Shown: in pieces, positions 7,161 through 16,012 of the stretch
How positions within the stretch are numbered: the first letter of the stretch is position 1
How the letters are laid out: each line of letters starts with the position of its first letter
Origin: Marivita sp046592965
Lineage (GTDB): Bacteria; Pseudomonadota; Alphaproteobacteria; Rhodobacterales; Rhodobacteraceae
Direction: 5' to 3'
DNA length: 64,000 bases
Assembly: GCF_046592965.1 (NCBI RefSeq)
Contig: NZ_JBISBV010000005.1
Coordinates: forward strand, 62,001-126,000
The notes under the pieces: generated by a model
Database searches by the model: none
Told to the model about the DNA's origin: nothing
The model's input: only the letters and a program-made list of their open reading frames with translations
Program-made: the position numbers and the translations under genes

Positions 7161-8504
7161 ATGACAGATCAGAATTCTGGAGTGACGCGCTATTCACCGG
7201 CGCCAGGTGCGTCTGACGAGACGATTGCCCATTTCCTGTCTGCGGCAAATGCGATTGATGTGGCGGGATGGCTTGAACACCTGCCTCAGCCGGAACTTTG
7301 GACATACTTGGCGCGGATGTCGCTGGCGCGTCGTGCGGACGTGTTCGGGAATCTTCCGTTGTCGGTGCAGGCGAACCTGGCGCGCAGTCTGACGTCACCC
7401 GATCTGGTTGCCATCGTCACCGGGATGGATGCGGATGATCGGGTCGATCTCTTCAACGAACTGACACCGCAGGAACAGGCGCGATTGATGGCCGATCTGT
7501 CGAGTGACGATCGCGCCGACATCACCCATCTGTCGGCTTACGCTGAAGAGACTGCCGGTGCGATCATGACCTCGGATTTCGCCGTGCTTGGCGAAGACAT
7601 GACCGCGGACCAGGCGCTCGGTGAGCTTCGCCGTCAGGCTCCTGACGCGGAAACGATTTACCGCTCTTATGTACTGGACGACCATCACCGCCTGATCGGG
7701 TCGGTGCGATTGCACGAGTTGGTGCTGGCGTCGGATGCGGCTCTGGTGCGCGACCTCATGGACGCCGATCCGGTTGCCGTCTCGCAGGATACGGATCGTG
7801 AAGACGTTGCGCGGATGATCGCGCGCTATGACCTTCTGGCGTTGCCGGTGGTGGATGATCGGGGCCAGTTGCTCGGAATCGTAACGCATGACGATGCCGC
7901 AGACGCGATGCAGGCCGAGACGACCGAGGATTTTCAGAAGATCTCGACCGTGCTGCCGTTTTCGCAAAGCGTGCGCGACGCCGGGATCGGGGTGCTGTAT
8001 TCAAAGCGGATCGTGTGGCTGGCGCTGTTGGTGTTCGGAAACCTGTTTTCCGGCGCGGGCATCGCCTATTTCGAAGAGACCATACTGGCGTATGTGTCGC
8101 TGGTGTTTTTCCTGCCGTTGTTGATCGACAGCAGTGGCAACGCCGGTGCGCAATCGGCCACGTTGATGGTCCGGGCGATTGCCACGGGCGATGTGGCTTT
8201 GAAGGACTGGCGCGATTTGATCCTGCGCGAACTGGCAATTGCGGCGGCGCTGGGCGCGACGATGGCGCTGGTGGTGTTTCCGCTCGGTCTGTGGCGCGGT
8301 GGGCCCGAGATTGCGTTTGTGGTGGGAATGACAATGGTTCTGGTGGTGATGATCGGCAGCCTTGTCGGCATGTCCTTGCCGTTCCTGCTCAGTCGGATGA
8401 AGCTTGATCCGGCCACTGCAAGCGGCCCGCTTGTCACGACGATTTCGGATGCGGTCGGCGTGGTGATCTATTTTTCGATTGCGACACTTGTGTTATCGTT
8501 ATGA
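7161..8504 (+). CDS. mgtE: MgtE-family magnesium transporter (first of two)
   Basis: About 447 residues. An N-terminal superhelical domain (about 1-130; repeated DDRVDLFNEL and DDRADI units) is followed by tandem CBS domains (about 135-260) and five membrane helices. The family signature SSGNAGAQSATL lies near residue 325, and the last helices carry ATASGPLVTTISDAVG, which lines the ion pore. It is a Mg2+ channel gated by cytosolic Mg2+ through the CBS domains. The ATG at 7161 is chosen because AAGGA lies about nine bases upstream; the frame is open 46 codons further up without family-like sequence. Its stop overlaps the convergent stress-protein gene by six bases. Confidence 0.92.
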   Translation: MTDQNSGVTRYSPAPGASDETIAHFLSAANAIDVAGWLEHLPQPELWTYLARMSLARRADVFGNLPLSVQANLARSLTSPDLVAIVTGMDADDRVDLFNELTPQEQARLMADLSSDDRADITHLSAYAEETAGAIMTSDFAVLGEDMTADQALGELRRQAPDAETIYRSYVLDDHHRLIGSVRLHELVLASDAALVRDLMDADPVAVSQDTDREDVARMIARYDLLALPVVDDRGQLLGIVTHDDAADAMQAETTEDFQKISTVLPFSQSVRDAGIGVLYSKRIVWLALLVFGNLFSGAGIAYFEETILAYVSLVFFLPLLIDSSGNAGAQSATLMVRAIATGDVALKDWRDLILRELAIAAALGATMALVVFPLGLWRGGPEIAFVVGMTMVLVVMIGSLVGMSLPFLLSRMKLDPATASGPLVTTISDAVGVVIYFSIATLVLSL

Positions 8505-9383
8505 CGTGGCACCGGGGGCTTGGCCGCAGATCAGGACATCGCAGGCCGCCTCTCGCAACAGACGTCTTGAGACACTGCCGATAAACGCCCGACGGATCAG
8601 ACCCGATCGCCCCCGGCCAAGCGCCAACAAATCGACATTCGCACCGCGGCACAGGCTGGCGAGCACGTTTGCAGGATCGCCGTGCAGAACTTGCGTCGCG
8701 ACGTTCAGTCCTGCGGTTTCGGCCAGCACGGACAGGTGAGCGTCGGCAGTTCGGGCAAGTTCGTCGCGCTGTTCGGCAAGACCTGATTGCGTGGTTCCGA
8801 CGCGCAGCATCGCCTCTTCGAGTTGAGGCGGAATCTGCACCACCTGCACCAGTTTCAACTGCGCGTGCGGGAAAAAGGCTTTCACGCAAGTCACCGCATC
8901 AGTCGCCTGATCGCTGCCGTTCGTGGCGAGCGTTACACGCATGTAAGGCGCATCCGCCGGCGTCTTGACCACCAGAACCGGCGATTTGTCCGCCGCAATC
9001 AGGCGTTCCGTCGTCGAGCCAAGCAGCTTGTCCGCGATATCGGTTCGCTGATGGGCGCGCATGACCACAAGATCGGGCGAACGTTCCTCGCACAGCGCGA
9101 TCAATTGCAAAGCGTGCGCGCCAGCCATGATCCGGATCTCGATTTCTTCACGGGTAATGTCGTGGCTCGCGAGCGCCGACTTGATCGTGTCGCGCGCCGT
9201 CTGCGCCGTTCGTCCCAGAAGGCTCGAGGGGTCGTTGAGATCCGCATCACTGCCGGGCAGATCAAGCACATGCACGATCCCGAGCTTGCCGCGACAGGCT
9301 TGCGCAACCTCATGCGCGCGGATCAGGACCGCGTCGTCGTGAGGAAGCTGGCCAATCGCGGCGATGACGAGAGGGTGGGGCAT
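8499..9383 (-). CDS. tandem-domain universal stress protein
   Basis: About 294 residues with two Usp domains. The first (about 1-145) has the VMRAHQRTD and GSTTERLI pair near its end. The second (about 150-294) ends with GRGRSGL, then GSVSRRLL, the G-2x-G-9x-G-S/T nucleotide-binding pattern. Tandem UspA proteins bind ATP or act as stress-induced cytoplasmic proteins. The start at 9383 has AAAGG upstream; the frame continues 24 codons further but without family sequence. A small gene (9403-9684) lies 19 bases upstream in the same direction and is probably co-transcribed. Confidence 0.88.
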   Translation of the reverse strand: MPHPLVIAAIGQLPHDDAVLIRAHEVAQACRGKLGIVHVLDLPGSDADLNDPSSLLGRTAQTARDTIKSALASHDITREEIEIRIMAGAHALQLIALCEERSPDLVVMRAHQRTDIADKLLGSTTERLIAADKSPVLVVKTPADAPYMRVTLATNGSDQATDAVTCVKAFFPHAQLKLVQVVQIPPQLEEAMLRVGTTQSGLAEQRDELARTADAHLSVLAETAGLNVATQVLHGDPANVLASLCRGANVDLLALGRGRSGLIRRAFIGSVSRRLLREAACDVLICGQAPGATS

Positions 9384-9402
9384 GGGCTGGCCTTTTGACG
9401 AG

Positions 9403-9684
9403 TTACGCGCCGGACGCGCGCCCAAAACCCGACAGCATCGACCACGCAGACGCATAGAAGACCATTGCCGGAAGCGCCGTCAAGCCGTAGCTCGACTTTG
9501 CCGCTGCCCGATTGCCATCAGCCTCGGGCGACTCGTCGCTATCGGAGGGCGAGGGCAGAACCATCCCGCCATCGTCCTTCCAGCGCGAGAGGCTGCTTTG
9601 GCTCGGATCGGAATGTTTCGACCGCTTGGATTTATTGAGATAGGCCGGGAAAAGCTCGTCCAGATCGGCTTTGGAGATCATCAT
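9403..9684 (-). CDS. hypothetical protein of 93 residues
   Basis: The ATG at 9684 has GAAAGGAC about seven bases upstream. The first half is polar and Ser/Lys/Asp-rich; the last 30 residues contain a hydrophobic stretch (LTALPAMVFYASAWSML) that could be a membrane or membrane-binding helix. No family is recognised. The 19-base gap to the universal stress protein gene on the same strand suggests one operon and a stress-related role by association only. Confidence 0.6.
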   Translation of the reverse strand: MMISKADLDELFPAYLNKSKRSKHSDPSQSSLSRWKDDGGMVLPSPSDSDESPEADGNRAAAKSSYGLTALPAMVFYASAWSMLSGFGRASGA

Positions 9685-9771
9685 TGGAGTGTCCTTTCGA
9701 TGGAGAGTGGTCAGGGGTGTCCGCGCGGCCAACGTTGAGGCGGCGCGGACGGCTGAATGCCGAAGCGCGGT

Positions 9772-10077
9772 TTAGGCGGCGAGCCCGATGGTCGGCGCGG
9801 GCGCTGCGGTTTCGGCGACCGGCCGCATGCGGAGCTCGCGATCATCGAAACTGTCAACGATCTGCGTGATCTCGTGACGGTTGATGCCGATATCGCGCAG
9901 CATGTGATCGTTCATGCCCTGCAAGGCGGCGATCATCTTGCGTCGTTTCCAATTGCGGAAGGACGACCGGGTCCAGCGTCGCAAGAAGCCGGCCTGAGCG
10001 GGCATGTAGTCGGAGCTGCCACCGGTGATTGCGGCAGGGTTTCTGAAGTAGTTTCGGTGAGACAGAAAGGGATGCAT
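9772..10077 (-). CDS. DUF1127-type small basic protein
   Basis: 101 residues. The stretch RRWTRSSFRNWKRRKMIAAL, then MNDHMLRDIGINRHEI is the DUF1127 motif, which often ends in a D-I-G-x-x-R/N-x-x-I turn. DUF1127 proteins are small arginine-rich proteins of alphaproteobacteria; some bind RNA or affect phosphate and stress metabolism. Here the motif sits in the middle, with about 20 extra C-terminal residues rich in Ala and Pro. The start at 10077 is set by GGAGG seven to eight bases upstream. Confidence 0.82.
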   Translation of the reverse strand: MHPFLSHRNYFRNPAAITGGSSDYMPAQAGFLRRWTRSSFRNWKRRKMIAALQGMNDHMLRDIGINRHEITQIVDSFDDRELRMRPVAETAAPAPTIGLAA

Positions 10078-10471
10078 ATCATCCTCCAAGCGAAGAAATA
10101 CTGAAGCCACGACAGAAGACCGGCGAGCAGAGGCGGAGGGCGTGTGACAAACGCTCCAACCTGCCAATAAAGCTTGTGTCTCTGTCAACTCGATCAGATC
10201 AGGTGGATCTGGTAGAACCCCGAGGCGTGATGCGGCGCGAGCCGGCATCCCCGCCCGGGGTTACCCGCGGTTCAGTAGATATCCTGCGATGCGCAGGACC
10301 CTCATATGGAAGCTGAACTTTGTCATGCTCACTATATGGACCGGATCGCCCGAGCTTTCAATCGAGCGTGGCCGAAACCGAACTTTTCGGCGCAAAAGCG
10401 CCTACTTTTCAGGTATTTGGCGCAAGTTTGACCGATGCAGGGGGTATAGCGGTCAGAACCTGCGATCAGGA
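10078..10471. other. intergenic region without a gene
   Basis: With the following leader this gap is 580 bases. Apart from the promoter and hairpins listed separately, nothing recognisable is seen. A 73-codon open frame at 10289-10510 has unusual composition, no ribosome binding site and no family resemblance, and is not called. Confidence 0.4.
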
Positions 10472-10500
10472 TTGACTTGGTGTCGCACCGTGCCTAGCTT
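10472..10500 (+). promoter_or_regulatory. sigma-70 promoter of the rnk-like pair
   Basis: TTGACT (10472-10477), a 17-base spacer and TAGCTT (10495-10500). The start point would lie near 10507, giving a leader of about 150 bases before the first gene. Confidence 0.5.
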
Positions 10501-10546
10501 ATTGGCATGAAGGTTCACGCAGATCATTTTGGATTTCGCTTGCTGA

Positions 10547-10585
10547 ACCGCCCGTTTCCCCGGGCGGTATAGGCGCGTTTGCGCC
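10547..10585 (+). promoter_or_regulatory. two tandem hairpins in the leader
   Basis: A perfect 8-bp stem ACCGCCCG/CGGGCGGT with a 6-base loop (10547-10568) is followed by GGCGC-GTTT-GCGCC (10572-10585). There is no T tract after them, so they are not a plain intrinsic terminator. They may stabilise the transcript or regulate it; the role is unknown. Confidence 0.45.
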
Positions 10586-10657
10586 TTCGTACGTTCCGGG
10601 GCTCCTCACTTTGTCACAACCCGTACGCGGCGAACCTTCGCCTGAGGAGATAGCGTC

Positions 10658-11107
10658 ATGAACACCCTGCAATCCGGCCATAGCCACCCGCATACGTTTC
10701 CCGACATCAGGGAGCTTCGGATGCCGACCACGTTTCTACCCGAGTCAGATTATGCCAAGCTGCGAGACCATCTTGCGGACTGCGAAGCCGCCCTGCGGCC
10801 GTCGTCGGCGCTGTTGGCGCATGTGTTGTCCCACAAGCTGATGACGACCGAGCCCGTTTCAGGCGCGCCGGACACGTCGGTCGTGGTCGGCGGATGCCAC
10901 GTCACCTATTCGATTGATGACGGGGTCGCGCAATCTGGTCTGCTGGTCCACAACGCGCGTGCGGGCATGGCCAGCGGCGTCATTCCGGTTGCATCATTGC
11001 TCGGGGCGGCGCTGATTGGGATGCGAGCCGGTCATCACGCGCCACTGTTGCGCGAGGATGGCAGCATCGGTCGGGTCAAAGTGCTCGATGCCGGCCAACC
11101 CGTCTAG
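10658..11107 (+). CDS. Rnk/GreA-C-terminal-domain-like protein, divergent copy
   Basis: 149 residues. The C-terminal half (VVVGGCHVTYSID, then VIPVASLLGAALIGMRAG) follows the pattern of the GreA/GreB C-terminal domain as found in Rnk, the regulator of nucleoside diphosphate kinase that binds RNA polymerase. The N-terminal part has FLPESDYAKLRDHL, comparable to the first helix of Rnk. Resemblance to the next gene is partial, so this is probably a diverged duplicate. GAGGAG lies eight bases before the ATG. A second possible start is the ATG at 10721. Confidence 0.65.
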   Translation: MNTLQSGHSHPHTFPDIRELRMPTTFLPESDYAKLRDHLADCEAALRPSSALLAHVLSHKLMTTEPVSGAPDTSVVVGGCHVTYSIDDGVAQSGLLVHNARAGMASGVIPVASLLGAALIGMRAGHHAPLLREDGSIGRVKVLDAGQPV

Positions 11108-11154
11108 ACACCACCGCCGAACCGAATTCCTTTCCCCTTCAAGGAGGCTATGAA

Positions 11155-11598
11155 ATGCCATCCACAACACCCGTTTCCACCGCGAAGAAGCCGTCCAAAC
11201 GGCATCCCAAGGTGATCATCAATGCCGACGATCTTGCCCATCTCGAAGGGCTGGCCGAAGGCATGATGAAGCGCAACCCCGCCTTGGCGGACCGCCTGTT
11301 CGACGAAATCGGGCGCGCCCGTATCGTTGCACCTGCCAAGGTGCCGAAAGATGTCGTCACGATGGGAAGCACCGTGACCTATCAGGACGAAGCAACCGGT
11401 CAGGAGAAATCCGTCATACTCGTCTATCCCGAAGACGCCGATATCGCGCGAATGCGAGTTTCGGTGATGACGCCCATCGGCGTTGCGCTTCTGGGTCTGA
11501 GCGAAGGTGCCAGCTTTTACTGGGACACCCGGACCGATCAGCGCCGGACTCTCAAAATCATCCGCGTCGAGCATCCTGGCGCGGATGACGAGAGCTAA
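11155..11598 (+). CDS. rnk: nucleoside diphosphate kinase regulator, Rnk-like
   Basis: 147 residues. VIINADDLAHLEGL (N-terminal helix), VTMGSTVTYQDE, LVYPEDADIARMRVSVMTPIGVALLGLSEG are clear Rnk/GreA-C-terminal features. Rnk binds RNA polymerase near the secondary channel like Gre factors but lacks the long coiled coil. The first 20 residues form a basic extension (KKPSKRHPK). AAGGAGG lies about seven bases before the start. It follows the similar gene at 10658 by 47 bases. Confidence 0.85.
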   Translation: MPSTTPVSTAKKPSKRHPKVIINADDLAHLEGLAEGMMKRNPALADRLFDEIGRARIVAPAKVPKDVVTMGSTVTYQDEATGQEKSVILVYPEDADIARMRVSVMTPIGVALLGLSEGASFYWDTRTDQRRTLKIIRVEHPGADDES

Positions 11599-11627
11599 GC
11601 CCGCGTCCTGCGAAAACCGGAGGGGCG

Positions 11628-12413
11628 CTACGCCGCCCCACCGTTGCTCGGGCCCGTCAGCATGAGCCCGGCGCCTTGCGGGTCGTCAGCGCCGATCATC
11701 CAGCCTGAATTGTCCGGCAACTCGAACGGGCCGTATTTCACGGTTCCACCAGTCGCTTCCACCGCAGATTTTGCCACGTCGATATCCGCAACCTGAAACG
11801 CAAAGTTCCAGAACGGCGTGGCGTCCTTGTCCTTGGCATTCATGACAGCCCCGAAATCCAATTCACCGCTTCGCAGGAACGTGTAGGGGCCGGCATCGTC
11901 CATCGGCATGCTGCCGGTTTTCTCCCATCCAAACAGGGCGCTGTAAAACTCGAGCGCCGATGTCTGGTCTCGCGTCACCAATTCGTTCCACACGCAATGG
12001 CCTTGCGCCGACGTCGAGAATGCACGGCTCATGTCGTCGCTGTCGCCGCGCATCAGATAAAAATGTGCGCCTTGCGGGTCGGTGACGAAGGCAAAACGCC
12101 CGACGCCGGGAATGTCCTGCGGCTCCATGTGCACCGCGCCGCCAAGCAATTTCAGCTTGTCGACCGCGGCATCCACGTCCGCCACCGCGAAATAGACCGA
12201 CCACACCGGATCGAACGGCGCACCTTCGGGGATCTGCATGATCCCGCTTACCGTATCGCCGTCCTGCGCGGTGCAAAGCCGGTAGTCCCGTCCATCCGCG
12301 GTCTGCGTGATGTCGCAAGACCAGCCCATGATCGCGGCGTAAAACTCCTCTGCCACGTCCGGTGCGTTGGTCATCAATTCATACCAGATCGGCGTTCCTT
12401 CGCGGATCGTCAT
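11628..12413 (-). CDS. VOC family protein with two glyoxalase-type domains
   Basis: 261 residues made of two vicinal-oxygen-chelate modules: one of about 1-125 (IWYELMTNAPDVAEEFYAAI, VYFAVADVDAAVDKL) and one of about 135-255 (CVWNELVTRDQTSALEFYSAL, FAFQVADIDVAKSAV). Each ends with the DPQGA motif before the last strand. Such proteins include glyoxalases, dioxygenases and antibiotic-binding proteins; substrate cannot be told. AAGGAGG lies eight bases upstream of the start at 12413. The product is cytoplasmic. Confidence 0.88.
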   Translation of the reverse strand: MTIREGTPIWYELMTNAPDVAEEFYAAIMGWSCDITQTADGRDYRLCTAQDGDTVSGIMQIPEGAPFDPVWSVYFAVADVDAAVDKLKLLGGAVHMEPQDIPGVGRFAFVTDPQGAHFYLMRGDSDDMSRAFSTSAQGHCVWNELVTRDQTSALEFYSALFGWEKTGSMPMDDAGPYTFLRSGELDFGAVMNAKDKDATPFWNFAFQVADIDVAKSAVEATGGTVKYGPFELPDNSGWMIGADDPQGAGLMLTGPSNGGAA

Positions 12414-12631
12414 GGTTGTTCCTCCTTGGATTCCGAAAACAGCAGTCGGACGTAGTGTACCAGACGATTGCTCCGGTCCGGTCGAGATTCTTCAACCCTG
12501 CAATACGCTTGCCGCCAGCGGTGGACAGATGCCGGACGCCTGTGACGCTATTTCACGCGTTCTGCGCATTGCTGAAAGGTCACGGCTATGGCAGAAGTCC
12601 ACCAAACCAACTGGACGAACGAGTTTTGGAC

Positions 12632-13285
12632 ATGATCGATTTTGCAGCCCGCCGAAATATGATGGTCGACACCCAGGTGCGGCCCTCGGATGTGACCAAA
12701 TTTCCGATCATCGAAGCGATGCTCTCGGTGAAGCGAGAGCTGTTTGTCCCCTCCGATCAAATCGAAGCGGCGTATGTCAGCGAAAACATCCCGCTCGCGC
12801 CCGGGCGCGTCGTGCTCGAGCCGCGCACCTTGTCCAAGCTGCTGGACGGCCTCAACATTCAACGCAACGAGCTGGTGCTCGATATCGGGGCAGGGTACGG
12901 CTATTCCTCTGCGGTGATCGCGCGGCTGGCCGAAGCGGTGATCGCGGTCGAAGAAGACGAAGACATGGCGGCCGAAGCCCAAACCCTGCTGTCCGAGCAG
13001 GGCGCGGATAACGTGGCCGTGCACACCGGCCCGCTGAGCGAAGGCGATGCGAAAAACGGCCCCTTTGATGTCATTGTCATCCAGGGAGGCGTTGCCGATC
13101 TCCCCGATGCCCTGATCGACCAGATCAAGGAAGGCGGTCGCATTGGCTGTCTGTTCATGGAAGGCGCGCTTGGCGTCGCGCGCATCGGCTACAAGATCGA
13201 CGGCGTGATGTCCTGGCGGTACTCGTTCAACGCCTCGGCCCCAGTGTTGCCCGGTTTCGCCACACAGCCCGCTTTTGCGCTATAG
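12632..13285 (+). CDS. pcm: protein-L-isoaspartate O-methyltransferase family protein
   Basis: About 217 residues. VDTQVRPSDV near the start and LVLDIGAGYGYSSAVIARL (SAM-binding motif I) identify the PIMT family; VIVIQGGVADLPDALIDQIKEGG is motif II/III. The classic PIMT repairs isoaspartyl residues. In many alphaproteobacteria this shorter copy lies beside tolC, as here, and its true substrate is uncertain. The ATG at 12632 is chosen because the protein family starts MxDFAxxRxxMVDxQ; the long open frame upstream (from 12362) has no family-like sequence. Confidence 0.85.
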   Translation: MIDFAARRNMMVDTQVRPSDVTKFPIIEAMLSVKRELFVPSDQIEAAYVSENIPLAPGRVVLEPRTLSKLLDGLNIQRNELVLDIGAGYGYSSAVIARLAEAVIAVEEDEDMAAEAQTLLSEQGADNVAVHTGPLSEGDAKNGPFDVIVIQGGVADLPDALIDQIKEGGRIGCLFMEGALGVARIGYKIDGVMSWRYSFNASAPVLPGFATQPAFAL

Positions 13286-13338
13286 GTGTCGACAGATCAT
13301 CAAAAATAATGGACCGTAAAGGTTCAAGGAGAGCAGCA

Positions 13339-14748
13339 ATGGCGAAATACAGGAATTTGACAGCAATCGCTTTGACATTCGGTCTGGCGATGGGCGCGAC
13401 GATCGCCAAGGCAGAAACGTTGGCCGACGCCATGATCGGCGCCTACAACACCAGCGGATTGCTAGAGCAGAACCGTGCCGTATTACGGGCCGCCGACGAG
13501 GACGTCGCGCAAGCTGTCGCCGCGCTTCGACCCGTCATCAACTGGTCGGCCGACGCGACGCGCCAGTTCGGAACTTCCCGCAGTTCATCGACCGCCGGAA
13601 ATATCGTGCCGACGGTCTCCAACACGATGTCCGCCAACCTGATCGCGGAACTCACGTTGTTTGACAACGGCCAGAACACGCTGGCGATCAGCACCGCCAA
13701 AGAGGCTGTGCTGGCGACGCGGCAACAGCTGGTCAGCGTGGAACAGCAAGTGCTTTTCTCGGCGGTCGAAGCGTTCATGGAAGTGCGCCGCGCGCTTGAA
13801 AACGTGGCGCTGCGCCAAAACAACGTGCGCCTGATCACGCAACAACTGCGCGCTGCGCAAGAGCGATTTGAGGTCGGCGAAGTCACTCGCACCGACACCT
13901 CTCTGGCCGAAGCGCGTCTTGCTGCCGCTCGCAGCCAGCTTGCGACGGCCCAAGGTGCGCTGACCATTGCGCGCGAGCAATATCTCGCCGTGGTCGGACG
14001 GATGCCTGGCAACCTCGAACCGCCACGCAGCTTGCCGAATTTGCCCAATTCTATCGAAACCGCGAAAAGCATCGCCTTGCGCGGACATCCACAGATCAAA
14101 TCCGTGCAGCATCAGGTCGCCGCGGCCGAATTGAATATCCTGCGCGCCGAGGCCGCGATGAAGCCGACGGTTCGAATGGCTGGCCGCCTGTCGGTGACCG
14201 AAGGAATCGATTCCGATAGATTCACCCGCGGCGGCTCCATCGGTATCGAAGCTGGCGGACCGATCTATCAGGGGGGGCGGCTGCCCTCGCTCGTCCGTCA
14301 GGCGATGGCGAACCGCGATGCGTCTCGGGGCGTGTTGCACCAAACCATTGATCAGATCGCGCAAACCGTCGGGGTTGCCTATTCCCAACTGCGCATCGCG
14401 CGCGCCAGCCTGGTTTCGACCGACGAGCAGATCCGGGCAGCAACGGTGGCGTTCCGGGGAATCCGCGAAGAGGCGGCCCTGGGTGCGCGCACCACCCTTG
14501 ACGTGCTGAACGCCGAGCAGGAATTGCTGGACGCACGGTCGGCCCGCATATCGGCTCAGGTCGAAGAGGCGATCGCGGCGTACAGGGTCTTGTCCTCATT
14601 GGGGCAGTTGACGGCGGGTGACCTGAACCTGAACGTGCAGCAGTATGATCCGGCGACCTATTACAATCTGGTTAAGGACAGCCCCTCAAGCATCTCAAGA
14701 CAGGGCGAACAACTGGATCGTGTTCTCAAGGCCCTAGGAAATAACTAA
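13339..14748 (+). CDS. tolC: TolC family outer membrane channel protein
   Basis: About 469 residues with a signal peptide cut after AKA (about residue 24). The repeated heptad-rich regions (RRALENVALRQNNVRLITQQ, VGEVTRTDTSLAEARL) and the second repeat (EEAALGARTTLDVLNAEQELLDAR) are the two structural repeats of TolC, which trimerises into an outer membrane barrel and periplasmic tunnel. It serves type I secretion and multidrug efflux. AAGGAG lies eight bases before the ATG at 13339. It follows pcm by 53 bases, an arrangement common in Rhodobacterales. Confidence 0.92.
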   Translation: MAKYRNLTAIALTFGLAMGATIAKAETLADAMIGAYNTSGLLEQNRAVLRAADEDVAQAVAALRPVINWSADATRQFGTSRSSSTAGNIVPTVSNTMSANLIAELTLFDNGQNTLAISTAKEAVLATRQQLVSVEQQVLFSAVEAFMEVRRALENVALRQNNVRLITQQLRAAQERFEVGEVTRTDTSLAEARLAAARSQLATAQGALTIAREQYLAVVGRMPGNLEPPRSLPNLPNSIETAKSIALRGHPQIKSVQHQVAAAELNILRAEAAMKPTVRMAGRLSVTEGIDSDRFTRGGSIGIEAGGPIYQGGRLPSLVRQAMANRDASRGVLHQTIDQIAQTVGVAYSQLRIARASLVSTDEQIRAATVAFRGIREEAALGARTTLDVLNAEQELLDARSARISAQVEEAIAAYRVLSSLGQLTAGDLNLNVQQYDPATYYNLVKDSPSSISRQGEQLDRVLKALGNN

Positions 14749-14817
14749 GTTTTTTCCTATCTGTTGTGCGAATTGCTGCCGCGGGTTACGCTATGGGCGA
14801 GGTAGCAGTGGTGAACC

Positions 14818-15912
14818 ATGTCTGATCCCGTGACAAACGTGGAAATCGAAGACGTTCTATCGTCGATCCGCAAGCTTGTGGCCGAGGAATCGCGCTCCGC
14901 TCCGGCCCCGCGCAAACCTGCGCCTGAGCCAGAGCGTCTGGTTCTGACCCCGGCGCAACGTGTGGACGACCCGGTGCCGGTCAAAGCGCCGGATCCGGTC
15001 TTGCTGACGCAACCAGTCGACCCTCCACCGCGCGACACGGTTCTGAACAAGCCGATCGAAGAAATTCCCGGAACAGCGCGGCTTTCCGATTTTGGCGATG
15101 TCGAAGGTGCTTTCCCCGACGCCGACGGCGCGAATGACGACCACCTTGGCGTTGCCGAACAGGATGTTTCGGACGACACGCATGCGTATTCCGCAAGACA
15201 GTCGGAACTAAGCCGCCTGATCGAAGATGAAGTCTCGGCCGCGTTGACGTCGCCGAACGATGCATTCCAATCACTGTCCGACCGCGCCGCCCTCGTGCAT
15301 GACGATGACGATACAGCATGGGATGACCTCGGCTTTGGTGACGATCAACTGACGCAGGATTCCGAAAGTGACGAGCAAGCACAGGAATTCGTCTCGGTTG
15401 ACGAGGCCGAGGAGGTAGCATCAGAAGGCACGGCGGCAACGCTCTCACTCGAAGAGAAGGTTGCCGCCCTGGGGCGGCTGGTCGCGCGCGATACCCAAGA
15501 GTTTGAAGAAGACCCGGAAACCTCTGGCAGAACGGAACTGGCAGGGCAGGCGGAGGCGATGAACTGGTCTGAACCGGCCCCGTTTATCGAAGTCCGGGAC
15601 GATGACAATTCCTTTGAAACGGGCAACGAACGCTCGAACGTCTTGCGCTCCGAGAGTGCATGGCCGGCCCCGGATGCCGACCTGCCAGACAGCGCTGACG
15701 AGGAACCCGCTGAGATCAGCGCGCCGCCCGCCGACGATGTGAGTGAAGACCTGGCACTGACAGAAATAGACGAGGCACTTCTGCGCGAAATGGTTGTCGA
15801 TATCGTTCGCCAAGAGCTTCAGGGCGCATTGGGCGAGCGGATCACCCGCAACGTTCGCAAACTGGTGCGGCGCGAGATCCACCGCATGTTGATCGCTCAG
15901 GAGCTTGATTGA
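14818..15912 (+). CDS. DUF2497 (PopZ-like) protein
   Basis: 364 residues. The N-terminal helix IEDVLSSIRKLVAEE and the C-terminal ALLREMVVDIVRQELQG, then ERITRNVRKLVRREIHRML frame a long acidic, Pro-rich disordered middle (about 25-300). This layout matches DUF2497, the family of the polar organising protein PopZ, which assembles at cell poles through its C-terminal helices. The middle is longer than in Caulobacter PopZ. It follows tolC, and a strong bidirectional terminator separates it from the convergent gene. Polar localisation is inferred from family only. Confidence 0.75.
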   Translation: MSDPVTNVEIEDVLSSIRKLVAEESRSAPAPRKPAPEPERLVLTPAQRVDDPVPVKAPDPVLLTQPVDPPPRDTVLNKPIEEIPGTARLSDFGDVEGAFPDADGANDDHLGVAEQDVSDDTHAYSARQSELSRLIEDEVSAALTSPNDAFQSLSDRAALVHDDDDTAWDDLGFGDDQLTQDSESDEQAQEFVSVDEAEEVASEGTAATLSLEEKVAALGRLVARDTQEFEEDPETSGRTELAGQAEAMNWSEPAPFIEVRDDDNSFETGNERSNVLRSESAWPAPDADLPDSADEEPAEISAPPADDVSEDLALTEIDEALLREMVVDIVRQELQGALGERITRNVRKLVRREIHRMLIAQELD

Positions 15913-15961
15913 CAAGCTGCGGCGACCAGCATCCAAGCACGCAAAAGGGCCACTCCAAAAC

Positions 15962-15997
15962 GCAAAGAACGCGCCATAAGACAGGCGCGTTCTTTGC
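15962..15997. terminator. bidirectional intrinsic terminator
   Basis: A perfect 14-bp stem (15962-15975 with 15984-15997) around an 8-base loop lies between two convergent genes. It is flanked by AAAA on one side and ATTT on the other, so it can end transcription in both directions. Confidence 0.85.
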
Positions 15998-16012
15998 AAT
16001 TTCAAGGGTTTA

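Noticed and set aside
10289..10510. 73-codon frame in the large gap before the rnk-like genes
   Set aside because: No ribosome binding site, atypical composition, and it covers the promoter.
12362..12631. N-terminal extension of the PIMT-family gene
   Set aside because: The extension does not resemble the family and lies partly over the VOC gene start region; the family start fits the ATG at 12632.
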